Assembly: GCA_023548195.1 (NCBI GenBank)
Contig: JAJHZJ010000419.1
Span: 3,736,273 to 3,800,272 of the forward strand
Direction of reading: 5' to 3'
Length of the DNA: 64,000 nucleotides
Origin: Bettongia penicillata ogilbyi
Taxonomy: Eukaryota > Chordata > Mammalia > Diprotodontia > Potoroidae
Of the stretch, positions 1-12,150 are shown in pieces; the stretch's first letter is position 1, and every line of letters begins with the position of its first letter. Below the pieces are notes generated by a model. That model had not been told where the DNA came from. It worked only from the letters and a program-made list of their open reading frames with translations, and ran no database searches. A program made the position numbers and the translations under genes.

Positions 1-948
1 CTAGTTCCTTTGCCTTCTGGAATATCCTATTCCATGCTCTTCGATCCCTTAATGTAGAAGCTGCTAGATCTTGGGTTATCCTGATTGTATTTCCACAGTA
101 CTGGAATTGTTTCTTTCTAGCTGCTTGATTTTTTCCTTGAGCTGGGAGTTCTGGAATTTGGCCACAATGTTCCTAGGAGTTTCTCTTTTTGAATCTCTTT
201 CAGGCGGTGATCGATGGATTCTTTCAATACTTATTTTGCCCTCTGGTTCTAGAATGTCAGGGCAGTTTTCCTTGATAATTTCATGGAAGATGATGTCTAG
301 GCTCTTTTTTTTGATCATGAGTTTCAGGTAGTCCCATAATTTTTAAATTGTCTCTCCTGGATCTATTTTCCAGGTCAGTTGTTTCTCCCATGAGATATTT
401 CACATTCTCTTCCATTTTTTCGTTCTTTTGGTTTTGTTTGGTGATTTCTTGGTTTCTCATAAAGTCATTAGACTCCATCTGTTCCATTCTAATTTTGAGA
501 GAACTATTAAATTCAGTGAGCTTTTGAGCCTCTTTTTCCATTTGGCTCATTCTGCTTTTGAAAGCATTCTTCTCCTCATTGGGTTTTTGAACCTCTTTTG
601 CCAAATAGTGAGCCTATTTTTCAAGGTGTTATTTTCTTCAGCATTTTTTTGGGTCTCCTTTACCAAGGTATTGACCCGTTTTTCATACTTTTCTTGCATC
701 TCTGACATTTCTCTTCCCAGTTTTTCCTCCACCTGTCTAACTTGCTTTTCAAAATCCTTTTTGAGCTCTTCCAGGGCCTGAGCCCACCTGCCACCCCTCT
801 GGGGTGTCTGGGGTACCAAGGCCCCGCCCTCCACGTCTTTCCCTGATGGCAAGGATACGTCCTCGTCATCAGATCCGAAGGTCGGGATCATTTGCATTTG
901 TTGGAAAAAACTCTCTAAAGTCTTATTTTTCTTCCCTTTTCTAGGCAT
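1..948 (-). pseudogene. L1/half-L1 ORF1, broken by frameshifts and cut by the window edge
   Basis: This is the ORF1 protein of an L1-type retrotransposon, an RNA-binding nucleic-acid chaperone that coats the element's RNA. Reading the minus strand from the ATG at 948, a basic start (MPRKGKKNKTLESFFQQ) leads into a long charged coiled coil with heptads such as ALEELKKDFEKQVRQVEEKL. The frame breaks near 600, continues in a second frame (about 604-281) with the RRM-type motif NRSRRDNLKIMGLPE, and breaks again near 310. It then runs in a third frame with the C-terminal-domain motif RETPRNIVAKF. It continues off the left edge, so the stop and any ORF2 are not visible. The two frameshifts make it non-functional. 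Similarity to the ORF1 relics near 15.2, 52.5 and 60.7 kb supports the call. Confidence 0.88.
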
Positions 949-1772
949 TTTCCCAGCCAGTTCCTTGACTTCTGAGATTTCTTTCCACCCCCGCCTGGAT
1001 CCGTCCAGCTAGTGCTTGGCCTCTGAGATTTAAATGGGCTTTCCTCCTGCTGGCTGTCAATCAGTGAGCTTTAGTTCAGGTGCTGGGGTGGGGTCAGGGC
1101 CGCCAGGCTCGTTTCCCTCAGTGGTTTTATGTACAGACTTTCAGGAATGGAGCGGGTGAGGGCGGGGTGGGGGGCCCGCCTCCCACGCTCAGTTCCCTTG
1201 GGGGCTTTAAGCAGAAGCCTTCAGTAATAGAGCGGGGTGGGGGCAGGGCCGTCTCCCAGGCTCAGCTCCCTCAGGTTTTATGCAGGAATCTTCCGTAATG
1301 AAGATCCTGCCTGCTGCTGGGGGATTCCTGAGTCCTGGTCCGCTGCCGCCTCAGCCGCCGCTTCCTGCCCCTGTCTCTGCCGCCGCAGCTTCCACCCGAG
1401 GGGGCCCGAGTCACGGAGACGCCCTGCTCCCCCTCTCCTCCAGCCCGGCCTTCTCTCTCACTGACCTGTAGCTTCTGTGGGCGGAGGGACTTTCCCGGCT
1501 GCCGGAGCCTCCGTCTCTGAAGCCTGCTCGGATCAGCTTCTCTGGGGCTGCGGCCAGGGCAGCGTTGGGGGTGGGGTCCACTTTCCGGGGTGCGACGGAC
1601 CCTGGGGACGGGTCTCCAGGGCTCCCTGGAACGGAAATCTCTTCCACTCCATTTCTGCACACCTTGTATTGACCCAGAAGTTATGGGGGTCTCTTTTTAC
1701 ATTAATTCTATGGGCTTTGGTTTCAGAGCTCGTAAACGTGCGTCCTTCTACTCCGCCATCTTGGCTCCGCCC
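949..1772 (-). mobile_element. GC-rich L1 5' UTR / internal promoter with tandem monomers
   Basis: This is the 5' UTR of the minus-strand element whose ORF1 starts at 948. The element's 5' end is near 1772, where the minus strand begins GGGCGGAGCCAAGATGGCGG, the typical L1 start. The block at about 1320-1640 is very rich in CpG. Between 1086 and 1300 the plus strand holds three imperfect tandem units of 68, 80 and 67 bp, each running from a G-rich start to a TTCaGtAATgga/ag-like end. Retention of CpGs suggests a younger age than the other L1s here. The 3' target-site duplication is outside the window. Confidence 0.82.
1756..1763 (-). promoter_or_regulatory. YY1-type CAAGATGG motif at L1 5' end
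   Basis: CCATCTTG on the plus strand is CAAGATGG on the minus strand, nine to ten bases inside the presumed 5' end. In human L1 the same motif at the same place binds YY1 and positions transcription initiation. Function here is inferred from position and sequence. Confidence 0.7.
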
Positions 1773-1976
1773 TGTAGCTATGAAATCTTTTGAAAAGTTG
1801 CACAGTGTCATGGGTGGAGGGATAATCTTCAGTCAAGAAGACTTAAGCTCAAGGTCATTTTTAAGTAAAAAACGATATACTTCAATCAGCACTCAGAGTT
1901 CAGCACTTCTCTCTCTGGAAAAGTATAGAATTGTCTTGGATATTCAGAGTAGACAAGTCTTTCACAGTTGATCATC

Positions 1977-4900
1977 CTAATAATATTGTAGTAACTGTGT
2001 ATAATGTTCTCCTGGTTCTGCTTATATCACTGTGCATCATTTCATATAAGTCTTCCCAGGTTTTTCTGAAACCATCATGCTTGTCATTTCTTATAGAAGA
2101 ATAGTATTCCACCACAATTATATATTGCATCTTGTTGAGCTATGATCTAATTGATGGACATATCCCTAATTTAAAAAAAAAAGCTAAAATAAATAAATAT
2201 CTTCTCTTTTTCTTTGATCTCTTTGAGATAAAGACTTAGTAGTCATATTGCTAGATCAAAAAGTATACACAACTTTATAGCTCTTTGGGCACAATTCCAT
2301 GTTGTTCTTCAGAATGGATGCACCTGTATCAGTTCACAACTCCACTAGTAATGCATCAGTGATTCAGTTTTTCCACATCCTCTCTAGCATTTGTCAATTT
2401 TTCTTTTCTGTCATATTAGCCAATATCATAGGCATAAGGTAGTATCTCAGAGTTATTTTAATTTAAATACTTTTAATTTAGAGCATTTCTTCAAGTGACT
2501 ACTTATAGTATTGATTTTTTTCTGAGAAACAACTTTTCATATCCTTTGACCATTTATCAATTGAGGAATAGCTTTTATTTTTCATATAAATTTGGCTCAG
2601 TTCCCCATTGGACAAATGAGATATTTATTGGAGAAACTTCTGTATATTGTCAGATTTATTGGCATATAATTGGACAAAACAGTTCCCAGTAATTGCATGA
2701 ATTTTATCTTTATTCATGGTGCATTCGACCTTTTAATTTTTTATACTGGAAATGTGCTTTTCTTTTTTAAAATCAAATTAATCAGTTATCTGTCTTGGTT
2801 TTTCATAAAGCTAGCTCCTAATTTTGTTATTTAAATGATTTTTTAGATTTCAATTTCATTAATTTCTTTTGTAATTTTTAGGATTGCTATTTTGATATTT
2901 AATTGGGGAGATCTTTACTTTTATTCCTGTACTTTTTTTAAAAAATTGTAAGCCAATTCATTAGCCAATTCTTTCTCTTTTTTATTGATATAAGCATTTA
3001 CAGATACAGATGTTCCCCTAAGTATTGCTTTGGCTGTATCCCACAAATTTTAGTATGCTATCTCATTGTTGTCATCTTTCTTAATGAAATTATTGACTGT
3101 TTCTGTGATTTATTGTTTGACCTACACATTATTTTTAGGATTAGATTATTTAATTTCTGATAATTTTTTAGTCTATACTTCCACTGCTCCATATTGAGTA
3201 TAATTTTTTTAAAAATATATAATTTTACTTTACAACATTCAGTTCCACAACCTTTTGAGTTTTAATTTTCTCCTTCCTTTCTTCCTCCCTCCACAAGACA
3301 GCATGCAATCTGATATAGACTCTACATGTACATTCATAATAAATATATTTTCACATTGGCTGTCTTTTAAAGAATTACAACCAATGGAATGAATCATGAA
3401 CAATAAGAAACAAAACCAAAGAGAGAGCAAATAGTATACTTTGATCTGCATATTTAATGGAAGTTTTATTGCATTATGGACTGAAAGTGGTGCATTTAAT
3501 ATTTCCCAATTCTGCATTTGGTTGTGAAATTTTTAATGCCCTAGTATATGGTCAGTTTCTGTGAAGAGGCCATGTACAGTTGGGAAAAGGTAAATTCCTT
3601 TCTTTTTCTATTCAGTTTTCTCTAGAAATCTATCATATCTAATTTTTCTAAGATATTATTCATCTCCTTAAACCCTCTTATTTGATTTACAATTAGATTT
3701 TTCTAGCTCTCAGAGGGGAAAGTTGAGGTCCCCTACTAGTATAGTTTTACAGTCTATTTCTTCCTATAAATTATTTTTCTTTAGCACTTGTTGTATAGGT
3801 TTAGTATTGATAGTACTTCACTATTTATGGACCTTGTAGCAAGATACAGTTTCCCTGCTTATCTCTTTTAATTAAGTTTATTATTGCTTTGCTTCACCTG
3901 ATGTCATGTTTGCAACTCCTACTTGTTTTACTTCTTCTTAATCTTAACAGATTCTACTCAGCCTTTTATTTTAACTGTGTGTGTCTCTGTTTCAAGTAAG
4001 TTTTTTGTAAACAGCATAATACTGGATTCTGATTTTAATTCATTCTGCTATCAGCTTCCATTTTATGGGTGATTTCATCCTATTCATACTCGCAGTTATA
4101 AGTACTAACTGTATGTTTCCCTCCCTGCTATTTTCTTCTGTTTTTCCTTTTCTCTTTTTATCCTTTCCCTCCTTAAAATTTATTTTGCTTCTGACCACTG
4201 TCTTTCTCTTATCCTTGTACACACACATACACACACACACATTCTTCCCCTTCTTTGAACCAATTTTGGTGAGAGTGAGGTTCAAACAATCCCTCCCCAA
4301 CCCACACCATTTTATGCTCTCCATTGTAAAAGTTCTTTGCTTTCTTCTTCTTTTATATGAGAAAAAAAATTCCCATTCTTCTTCTCCCTCCTTTTTCCAG
4401 GATGTCTCACTGTCATGTTTGTGCATTTTTAAAAAAAGTTATCCCAACATACTGAATTCACCCCCATGCTCTCTATGTAAATCCTTCTAACTGCCCTAAT
4501 AATGATAAAGTTCTTGAAATTCACATATAGAAATGTAAATAGGTTAACCTTATTGAGTCCTCTATGAGTTCTCTTTCATGTTTACTTACCTTTTCATGCT
4601 TCTCTTGAGTCTTGTATTTAAAAGTCAAATTTTCTATTCATCTCTAGTTTTTTCATCAGGAATACTTGAAAGCCTTCTACTTCATTAAGTATCTGTTCTT
4701 TTCCTTGAAGGATGATGTTTAGCTTTACTGGGTAGATTATTCCTGGTGATCTTAGTTTCTTTTATCTTCTGTGGAATATCATATTCCAACCCCTTCAATT
4801 CTTCAAAGTGGAAACTGAAAAATCTTGTGTGATCCTGACTGTGGCTGCATTTGAATTGTTTCTTTTTGGCCACCTGCAGTTATTTTCTGCTTAACTTGGG

Positions 4901-5690
4901 AGCTCTGGAATTTGACTACAATATTCCTAGGAGTTTTCATTTTGAGATCTCTTTCAGGTGATCAGTGGATTCTTTCAGTGTCTATTTTGCCTTCTGGTTC
5001 TAGAATATTGGTGAAATTTTTCTTGATAATTTCTTAATATATGATGTCTAAGCTCTTTCTTTGATAATGTCTTCCAGGTAGTCCAATAATTCCTTAATTA
5101 TGTCTCCTTGATCAATTTTCCAGGTCAGTTGCTTTTCCAATGAGATATTTCATATTTTCTTCTATTTTTTCATTTTTTCGCTTTGTTTTATTGTTTCTTC
5201 CAATTACCCAATTCTAATTTTTAAGGAATTATTTTCTTCCATGAGCTTTTTGTACCTCCTTTTCCATTTGACCAATTCTGCTTTTTAAGGAATAATTTTT
5301 ATCAGTGAATTTTTTTCCATCCTGCCAATTCTGTTTTAGTAACTTTTGTGCCTCTTTTACCAAGCTATTAATTCTTTTCAGAATCTTCTTGCTTTGCTCT
5401 CGTTTCTTTTCCTAATTTTTCTTCTACCACTCTTATTTAATTGTGAAAACTATTTTTTTAGCTTTTCCAGGAATTTTTCTTGGGTTTCTGAACATTTCAC
5501 TTTTTTTCCCTTTGAGCCTTTACATGTAGCTATTTTGACATCACTGTGTTCTGAGTTTGTGGCTTGATCTTCCCTCTTACCTTTTTCTCCTTCCATCTCA
5601 TCTCTGTGTGTTGTCTTCCTTCACCAGAATGTAAGTAAAGGTTTTTGGTAGTCATTCAAAAGTTTTCCTCTCACTTCCCCTCTGACCTCC
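1977..5690 (-). mobile_element. Old, internally deleted L1 (ORF1, ORF2 remnants, 3' end)
   Basis: Read on the minus strand, 5560-4600 is a decayed ORF1 with the same coiled-coil and RRM order as the copy at 1-948 (for example CTAGGAGTTTTCATTTTGAG at 4929 parallels 173-192). Then 4480-3530 and 3200-2700 resemble the endonuclease-RT linker part of L1 ORF2. Finally 2700-1977 matches the ORF2 3' end and 3' UTR, including the complement of the stretch usually reading CCAATTGATGGGCAT. Stops and frameshifts are everywhere. The total of about 3.7 kb is far below the 6 kb of a full L1, so large internal pieces are lost. A stretch at about 3210-3500 looks like a different repeat inserted into it. Confidence 0.75.
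4217..4240. repeat. Short (CA)n-rich tract
   Basis: About 24 bp of alternating ACAC with one T interruption, within the old L1. Confidence 0.85.
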
Positions 5691-6401
5691 TCTGAAGTAT
5701 GGCACCATACAAATGGCTAAAAAGTTTTTTTCCAAATCCACACCTTGTCTATATTACTCTGCTGTATTAATTAACTTGAGCAACATGGCTTTCAGAGGAA
5801 GGAAGATGTGAGGCCACTCAAAGAGGCAGTGTTCAAATGTCATACATCATCTCTTTCTTGTACTTGTCAAGTATCAATGACAAGACTCTCCAAACCCTTT
5901 CTCAATGCACTTTGAATCTCAGTCAATTGAATGATGAATCTCATTCTCCAAGGAGCAGCTCCTTCAAAAAATTTAGCATTTGAAAACCCCTTCTCATGGA
6001 AAAAGCAAACGATTCAGGAAAGAGGAGATGGCACAAGTAGTATATTGATTATTCACCTGGGCTTTTTAGTATTTTAAGAAGCTCTAGAGTCTCTTAGTGT
6101 AGTGTTCTTCTGACATCCATTTTATTTTTTAAGTACTTGGTCCTTTAAGTTGGACTTGAAGCAAAATGAAATAATCATTTATTAACCAGGGGTGGGGTTG
6201 GGGGTGAAAATAGCCAACCAACCAAATAAGTATGTATAGACATATATAGACATATACACCCATACATACAAGGGTATATATGCATACACTTAATCAAAGA
6301 TGGTAATTCTAAATAATGTAAAAAGATGTGGATGAGCAGAAAAGGATGTAGTCAATATATGTAGAAAGGAGAGACAAGAGGTGAAGTATTACACTGGTTT
6401 G

Positions 6402-6404
<3 letters not shown>
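5690..6404. other. Intronic sequence with no recognised gene
   Basis: Upstream-intron DNA of GPM6A. It contains a short TATA/CATA-rich stretch (about 6225-6290) and no ORF or repeat I can name with confidence. Confidence 0.5.

Positions 6405-6472
<68 letters not shown>
6405..6472. repeat. (GA)34 microsatellite
   Basis: A perfect 68-bp GA run. It is long and uninterrupted, so length polymorphism is likely. The open frame across it that encodes alternating Arg-Glu is an artefact of the repeat. Confidence 0.98.
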
Positions 6473-6475
<3 letters not shown>

Positions 6476-6529
6476 TACACTAACTGTGAGAGCCACAGTG
6501 TCTAAGACTGGGGAGAAGATAGTTCTGCT

Positions 6530-6860
6530 ATACTCTGGCCTGGTTGGAACATATCTAGAATTCTGGGCACACTGAACAAAGGCCCCTGAGAAGCTTGAAG
6601 ATCAATATGAGGGGGACGATGGACCTAGAACCAGTTGAAGGAATAGGGACATTAAACCTGAAGAAGAGGTATGGCTTGTCATAGTTGTCTTTATGTATTT
6701 GACATATACATGTCTTCTGCATGTATGCCCTATGAAGAGAGGAGTTTTCTTCATCTTACACAGGACTAGAAGGAGGGCACAAATGCCAAGGGTGGAAGAT
6801 GCAAAGCACTAGGTTTTAACTTGATCTTATACTGAAAAGTGGAATCTGTTTAAACTATGA
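6530..6860 (+). mobile_element. CR1/L3-type LINE fragment
   Basis: The text GAATTCTGGGCACACTGAAC, followed by GGGGGACGATGG and TTAAACCTGAAGAAGAGG, follows the order of the conserved 3' part of CR1/L3 LINEs ('ttctgggcaccac...atggtgaggggcc...tttagcctggagaagag'). It is strongly diverged. A minus-strand copy of the same region is at about 45.95-46.74 kb. Confidence 0.6.
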
Positions 6861-6894
6861 TTCACGTTAAATCCCAAGTTATATGTCAAAATGA

Positions 6895-7090
6895 ATTATA
6901 CAGCGTCACAGAATTATAGGATTCAGGAACTTGAAGGGATCCTAGAGATCCTATGGTCCAATCTCCTCATTTTATTTATGGGGAAACTGTGGCTAAGAGA
7001 GGGGCGTGATTTGCTCAAATTCATATAGGTAGGTAGTGACAGAGGCAGAACTAGAGCACCAGTCTTCCTGTTACTCACTACCACATGTGT
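6895..7090 (-). mobile_element. MIR-type SINE fragment, antisense
   Basis: Contains the antisense CORE-SINE order: 'aactTGAAGGGAtCCTAGAGATC', 'TCCTCATTTTATtTATGGGGAAACTG', 'GATTTGCTCAAATTCATA', ending in 'CAGTCTTCCT'. It is moderately diverged. Confidence 0.7.
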
Positions 7091-7109
7091 TAGAGTTAAT
7101 TTTTCATGC

Positions 7110-7262
7110 TTTATCTTTGTATATATTTTTCCTTACCAATATTAGCTAATGGAGGGCATGAATTATTCCAATTTTTGTCTTTATATTCCCAGTGACTAAC
7201 ATAATATATGATGCTTGGCACATAGTAGGCAGTTATCAAATATGTATTGATTTATTATTTTT
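7110..7262 (+). mobile_element. L2 LINE 3' end
   Basis: GGAGGGCATGAATTATTCC, then TATTCCCAGTGACTAACA and TTGGCACATAGTAGGCAG match the order of the L2 3' tail (gagggcagggact...tatccccag...tggcacatagtaggc). Confidence 0.7.
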
Positions 7263-7299
7263 AAATGTTAATGGGAAAGTACTAATCAAGTGTCTGTTA

Positions 7300-7495
7300 G
7301 GTGCCAAGTGAGAGAAACAGCATCACCTAGTTGATAACAAGATGGCCATGGAGTCCTATAGATCTGGATCATGTCCTGCCTATTTTACACACGAACTGTG
7401 GCAGATCTCTAAGATTATAAATGGCAGAGATGCTGCTCTGTATCGACAGAAGAGTCCTCACCAGAAGCTCCTCATTTTACCCAGATAAAATCACA
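7300..7495 (+). mobile_element. Degenerate tRNA-type SINE
   Basis: Carries the piece 'gcagatctctaagattataaatggcagagatgctg...ctcaccagaagctcct', which I recognise as the 3' body of an old mammalian SINE common in marsupials and monotremes. The tRNA-like head is barely readable. Confidence 0.5.
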
Positions 7496-8157
7496 TTGGG
7501 TCTAAAAACATATACCAGATGCTAGACCCAATATGATTTCAAAATAATTTTATAAATAAGACAGGTATTTTTTTCTTTAATAGCGGGTAGTTCACCCAAA
7601 GAAATATAAGTTAAATGAAGGTGAAACAAAGGAATTTAATAGTAGTATATGAGATAACCAGAGGCCTGAGCAGTACCTCACTGCCAGCTGCCTCATTCTC
7701 TTGGAATTTGTCACATTTCTTTTCCCAGAAAAAAATCGTACAAGTGTTCTTCAATCTGAAATTGAGTAGAATACATACTTAAAGTAATCAATTATTGCCT
7801 AACATCCCTAGAGTATCTATATGTTTCTTTTACCACCATATTTTGAGTCAAGAAAAATTATGAGTTAAGACCTCAAAGAGGTAAACCTAGATTGAGAGTG
7901 TTAGTAACAACCATAGCTGAGCCTTAAAGGGGAGGAAGTGGTTTGGAAAATAAGAGTATAAAATACCTGGTAGGAAAAAAGCAAGAGATAAAAATGACTT
8001 TACTAGTTAAGTAAGAGCCCTGGAGGAATGAGAAGAGTAATGGTGTAGAACAAGAGTAAAAATCGCCTCCAACTAAGTACTTACCCAAATACTCCTGAAA
8101 AGCAGAATAGAACAAGAGATTTTAAAGCATATATTAGACAACAGTAAATACTATCAT

Positions 8158-8413
8158 ACTGACAGCTAAGTGGCACAGTGGATAGAGCAACCAGCCTGAT
8201 GTCAGAAAGACTCAACTACCTGAGTTCATATGTAACCTCAGAAACTTACTAGCTGTGTGACCCTGGGCAAGTCATTTAACCCTATTTGCCTCAGTTTCCT
8301 TATCTGCAAAATGAAATGGAAAAGAAAATGGTAAACCGCTTTAGTGGCTTTTGCCAAGAAAACCCCAAATGGCATCATGAGGTGTCAGGCATGACTGAAT
8401 GAAAAACAACAAA
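8158..8413 (+). mobile_element. Marsupial tRNA-derived SINE with RTE-like tail, nearly full length
   Basis: The head GACAGCTAAGTGGCACAGTG carries a degenerate A box. The TTCATATGT-like B-box region, TAGCTGTGTGACCCTGGGCA and TGCCTCAGTTTCCTTATCTG follow. The 3' third reads TTTGCCAAGAAAACCCCAAA and ends CATGACTGAATGAAAAACAA. The last part resembles the RTE 3' end at 58374-58415, as expected for a SINE mobilised by RTE machinery. It is about 10-15% diverged from the usual consensus by eye. Confidence 0.9.
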
Positions 8414-8574
8414 TATTATATCAAAATCAAAAGATTATTTAATAGAAAAACTGACCTAGGAAACAGGTCAAAGAATTGTAATTTAAGAATCAGACTCCTT
8501 GAACATTATGGCCAAAATAAAAGTCATAAATATTACATTTAGAAATTTAAGACTTGCAAAATGACTTTTAAAAA

Positions 8575-8665
8575 GTGATTAACTCATTTTATTCTCAAAA
8601 ACCATAAGAAGTAGGTACTATTATTTTCCCCATTTTACAAATGACGAAACTGAGCAAAGAGTAGT
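8575..8665 (-). mobile_element. MIR fragment, antisense
   Basis: AACTCATTTTATTCTCAAAA, then AGTAGGTACTATTATTTTCC, then CCATTTTACAAATGACGAAA are in the order of an antisense MIR. Confidence 0.7.
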
Positions 8666-8669
8666 CAGG

Positions 8670-11190
8670 GAACTAAAGAGTCAGTTAAAGCATTCATCTC
8701 CCCACGAAAAAGTTTAAATGCCCTCATTAAAGTTAAATCTCTAAAGAATACAGGATATAGTTATTGAGATAAAAATAATGAAAACATTAAAAGGGAGATT
8801 GTTCTCAAAAACAGCTTATTTTGGGGCAAATATAATATGCTTTCTAAGGATTTTTACAACTAAGAAATTGATAAAAAAATGAATCAGAAAGATTTTATAA
8901 GTGCCATTTCTAAAAATACAGTAAACCATATTATTGATAGTATTGGCAACTTAACTTGGAATATTTTTCATACAAATTTGTAAGCACAAGAAATTTAGGC
9001 ATATGGTTTGTTCAATTCTGCTACAGTATACCACAAAATCTCTTAGAAATTGCCTGTTATTTATAGAAAGATTACACTTATGTTATGAGGGAGATGTTTC
9101 ACATTTTGAGACCTATTCATATTGCTATAAGATAGTTATCAGAAGCTCAACTGATTAGCAATTATATCTGCATCTTTCACACCCTAATTAAGAGAAACGA
9201 ATTTCAAAGCCAAATGGCTTCATGCCTTAAATTTGGGTATTTTAAGATATAGATGGCCTATCAGAAGACACTGGCTTCGTAATAATAAATATACGAGGAG
9301 GGAAAGTACGCATATAATGTACTGTGCTGATATGCATATAAAGGACTTAAAGTGAGAACTGGAATGACTTTCTTCCATAGGAGTAAATCTACTCTGACTT
9401 CTCTTATCTCAACCCCACATGTTTCCTAAACTCAGCAAGAACTTCAGGAATAAGATTGAAGAACAGTCAATATAAGGGTGAAGGAGAAGAGAGGTTCTAA
9501 CTCATTGGAAGGTCAATGAATGACATCTGTACTCTACACATATAAAGAACGGGAGTGCTCCTCTGTCTTGCTTAACCCCAGCATCAGTCACAGACATCTA
9601 CACTTTCTGTTACACTAGGCATACCACACGTGGCTGTACAAATTCAGATCAGCTTCTCTAGTCATAAAAACACATAATTCTATGTATTGTATAACCAGTA
9701 TACACATATACAGTAAGAGAAATTGACCATAGGGGCAGAAGGCTTCAATTTTAGTTGAAGGTCTCTTACTAATTCCCTGTATAATCTTTGACAAAATCAC
9801 TTTACCTCGATGAGAAAAAGTTTTCAATTTACTCATTTGTAAAATAAGGGGTTTGAAATATGGCCACTGCTAAGCCTTAAAAGTCTACAATCTTAGATTC
9901 TAAATCCAGGAGAAAACAGATCCATTTAAGACCTGGAATCCAATTCATCTTAAATTATACTTATGCTATTCAACATTTTACAGCTTTCTCAAAAACTATA
10001 AGCTTAAAAACTGAACTTACAGGAAAGGTTGCATGTTACAATGAAGCAGCAGATTAGACAAGCTTATTACTTGTTATAATGACCTAGTAAATAACAAAAT
10101 ATATTATCTCTTAGGTTCTATGAAAGCTGTGGCATATGATTTCATACTTTTTAAATGTGAAATCATTGTTGATAATTTAAAAGTCATGTGATTAACAGAA
10201 AAAGAGTTTTTATTTTATTTTTTTTAATCCTGACTTTTATACACAATAGTAGCCATTTAGCAATCTGTTAATAGTCACAGTAATAAAACTACCTTAAGTT
10301 CCCCCCTCACCTCCTTTTCAGTTTTCTCATTTATAAAGCAAGGATTGTTGCGTCAGAGAATATCTGAGGTCCCTTCTAGTCAGAAGTTGCCTGTAAATTA
10401 GAGAGAACATTCCCAAAACCCTGAAAAGGAAAAAGGTAAAGGCATATTCTGAACAGTACTTATAAAGATGACCATTTTAACTGTGATACAATTTTGTAAA
10501 TTTCCTTCAGTTCAAATAACTACATTTCATTGTATCATCATTATTTGACTTCATCACTTTCACTGACATTTTCTTCACAAACATTCTGCAGTGCCATCTT
10601 TAATACTAGTTATGATTGAAAGGCAGCAGTTTTTTGAAGCCACTAGCAATGGACTAAGGAAATATTCTTTCCCATATGGTTAAAACCCATTTGCAGAACC
10701 GATCTCCTGATGACTTCTAATTTTTTCTACCTAGGAAGAGAGAAGTGCCTTCTCACTAAAAGCCATTCTCAGTTTTGATGTCCAAGATTGAAGGGCTTAT
10801 TATTGCTTGTAATTTTATAATTAGCAATTACTGTTTAAAAATTCATTTTGTACAAGTCTTAACCCCCAAAAGGTGGGTTTTTAATCGAAAAAATACTTGT
10901 AATCTCTAGACTCATGTGATGATGAGTAACTCACCATGAAACCAATATCACCTGCTGAGAAAGGTGGATGATCCAAATTTTATGAAAACCATTCATGTAT
11001 ATCAAAACTTCTGAAGTCTCATTTTTAAATACTAGTTTTGCTATCTGCAGTAGAAAATAGCTTAGAATTATAAGCAAAAATCAGGTTTTATAAAAACTAG
11101 ATGTAGGAAAAAGTACAAAATATGCTTTTGAACCATATATGTATTTCCATGGAACTAATAGATCAAAAAGAATGCTTGATTTTGAATCAG
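8670..11190. other. Intronic AT-rich sequence, mostly unassigned
   Basis: No coding sequence is recognised. The only repeat I can point to is a SINE/MIR-like tail at about 10300-10395 (CAGTTTTCTCATTTATAAAG ... TCTGAGGTCCCTTCTAG). The rest is AT-rich with no obvious tandem structure and may include non-coding DNA specific to the gene. Confidence 0.4.
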
Positions 11191-11191
11191 A

Positions 11192-11435
11192 AGTTGTTTT
11201 TCAGTCAATTTTAGTCATGCCTAATTCTTCATGACCCCATTGGGATTTTCTTGGTTAAGATGCTAGAATTTGGTTTGCCATTTCCTTCTCCAGTTCATTT
11301 TACAGATGAGGAACTTAGGTAAACAAGGTTAATGATTACACAGTTAAGTGTCTGATGCTGGATTTGAACTCGGGAAGATAAGTATTTCAGACTCCATGCC
11401 AGCATTCCATTCACTGAACCACCTAACTGCTCTGA
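11192..11435 (-). mobile_element. Marsupial tRNA-derived SINE, antisense
   Basis: Reverse complement of the element at 8158. It starts with the RTE-like tail (CAGTCAATTTTAGTCATGCC), then GACCCCATTGGGATTTTCTT and CCATTTCCTTCTCCAGTTCA, and ends near the tRNA head (CATTCACTGAACCACCTAAC). Confidence 0.88.
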
Positions 11436-11590
11436 TAAGCAATTAGAAGCTCTAGGTTTAAATATGTGACTTTGGACAAGTCACTTAATTTGTCTGAAAT
11501 TCATTTTCTTCATCTGTAAAGTGGGATACCTGCATTAAATGATGTTTAAGGTTTGTTTTCTCTCTAAATCTATGATAGCATGATCCTATG
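11436..11590 (+). mobile_element. MIR-like SINE fragment
   Basis: GTGACTTTGGACAAGTCACT, then TTCATTTTCTTCATCTGTAA, then TCTAAATCTATGATAGCATG. This is the sense order of a CORE-SINE body. It abuts the antisense SINE directly. Confidence 0.6.
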
Positions 11591-11689
11591 AGTATAGGGC
11601 TTATGCTTGCACATTGTTACATTATCCATCTTTCTGCAAGTTCCCTACATCCAGGTCATTGGCATAGATATAAAGAGATAGTCTAGATA

Positions 11690-11830
11690 TATACATAGGT
11701 ATAGATTTATAGCTATACATATATGCACACACAAACATGTGTATACATATACAAAAATGCATGTATTATAGCAATGCATTTATATACACACATGCAGCAG
11801 ATATACACATACGTGTGCACACACATACTT
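11690..11830. repeat. Degenerate TATA/CACA-rich simple repeat
   Basis: Alternating TATACA, CACACA and ATATGCA blocks with no fixed unit. Confidence 0.6.
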
Positions 11831-11984
11831 TATACCACAGTGCCTGAAACACCGAGTATTGACTGATTGCCGTCAGTCCCATTGCAAACCTGCAAAGAGG
11901 CTCCGTTCAGTGGATTTAGGAATATACATTCCATTTAAGTCTTAAGAATTGACTATTTTATTCTTCAGATGAGATTTCTTTTGT

Positions 11985-12150
11985 GGTCAGGCAGCTGCCT
12001 CTCCTCTGTGAGTCCATTTGCTCATCTGCAAAATGGGGACAGTTATCTCAGTAGTGCGTATTTCACAGGACTCTCTTGAAGGACAAATGAAATACAGCAT
12101 ATAAACTACTTTGCCAACTTTAAAACACTGCAAAATGTTAGTTATATCAT
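11985..12150 (+). mobile_element. MIR fragment, sense
   Basis: CATTTGCTCATCTGCAAAAT, then TATTTCACAGGACTCTCTTG, then ACTTTGCCAACTTTAAAACA are in the order of MIR. Confidence 0.6.

Noticed and set aside
1237..1971. Overlapping GC-rich open frames of 60-160 codons on both strands
   Set aside because: They lie in the L1 5' UTR, where high GC makes stops rare. They overlap one another and resemble no family I know.
6381..6575. Open frame with a long Arg-Glu repeat
   Set aside because: It is the translation of the (GA)n microsatellite and has no other coding sign.
8158..8230. Possible tRNA gene
   Set aside because: It is the tRNA-derived head of a SINE, continuous with the SINE body; no intact cloverleaf.
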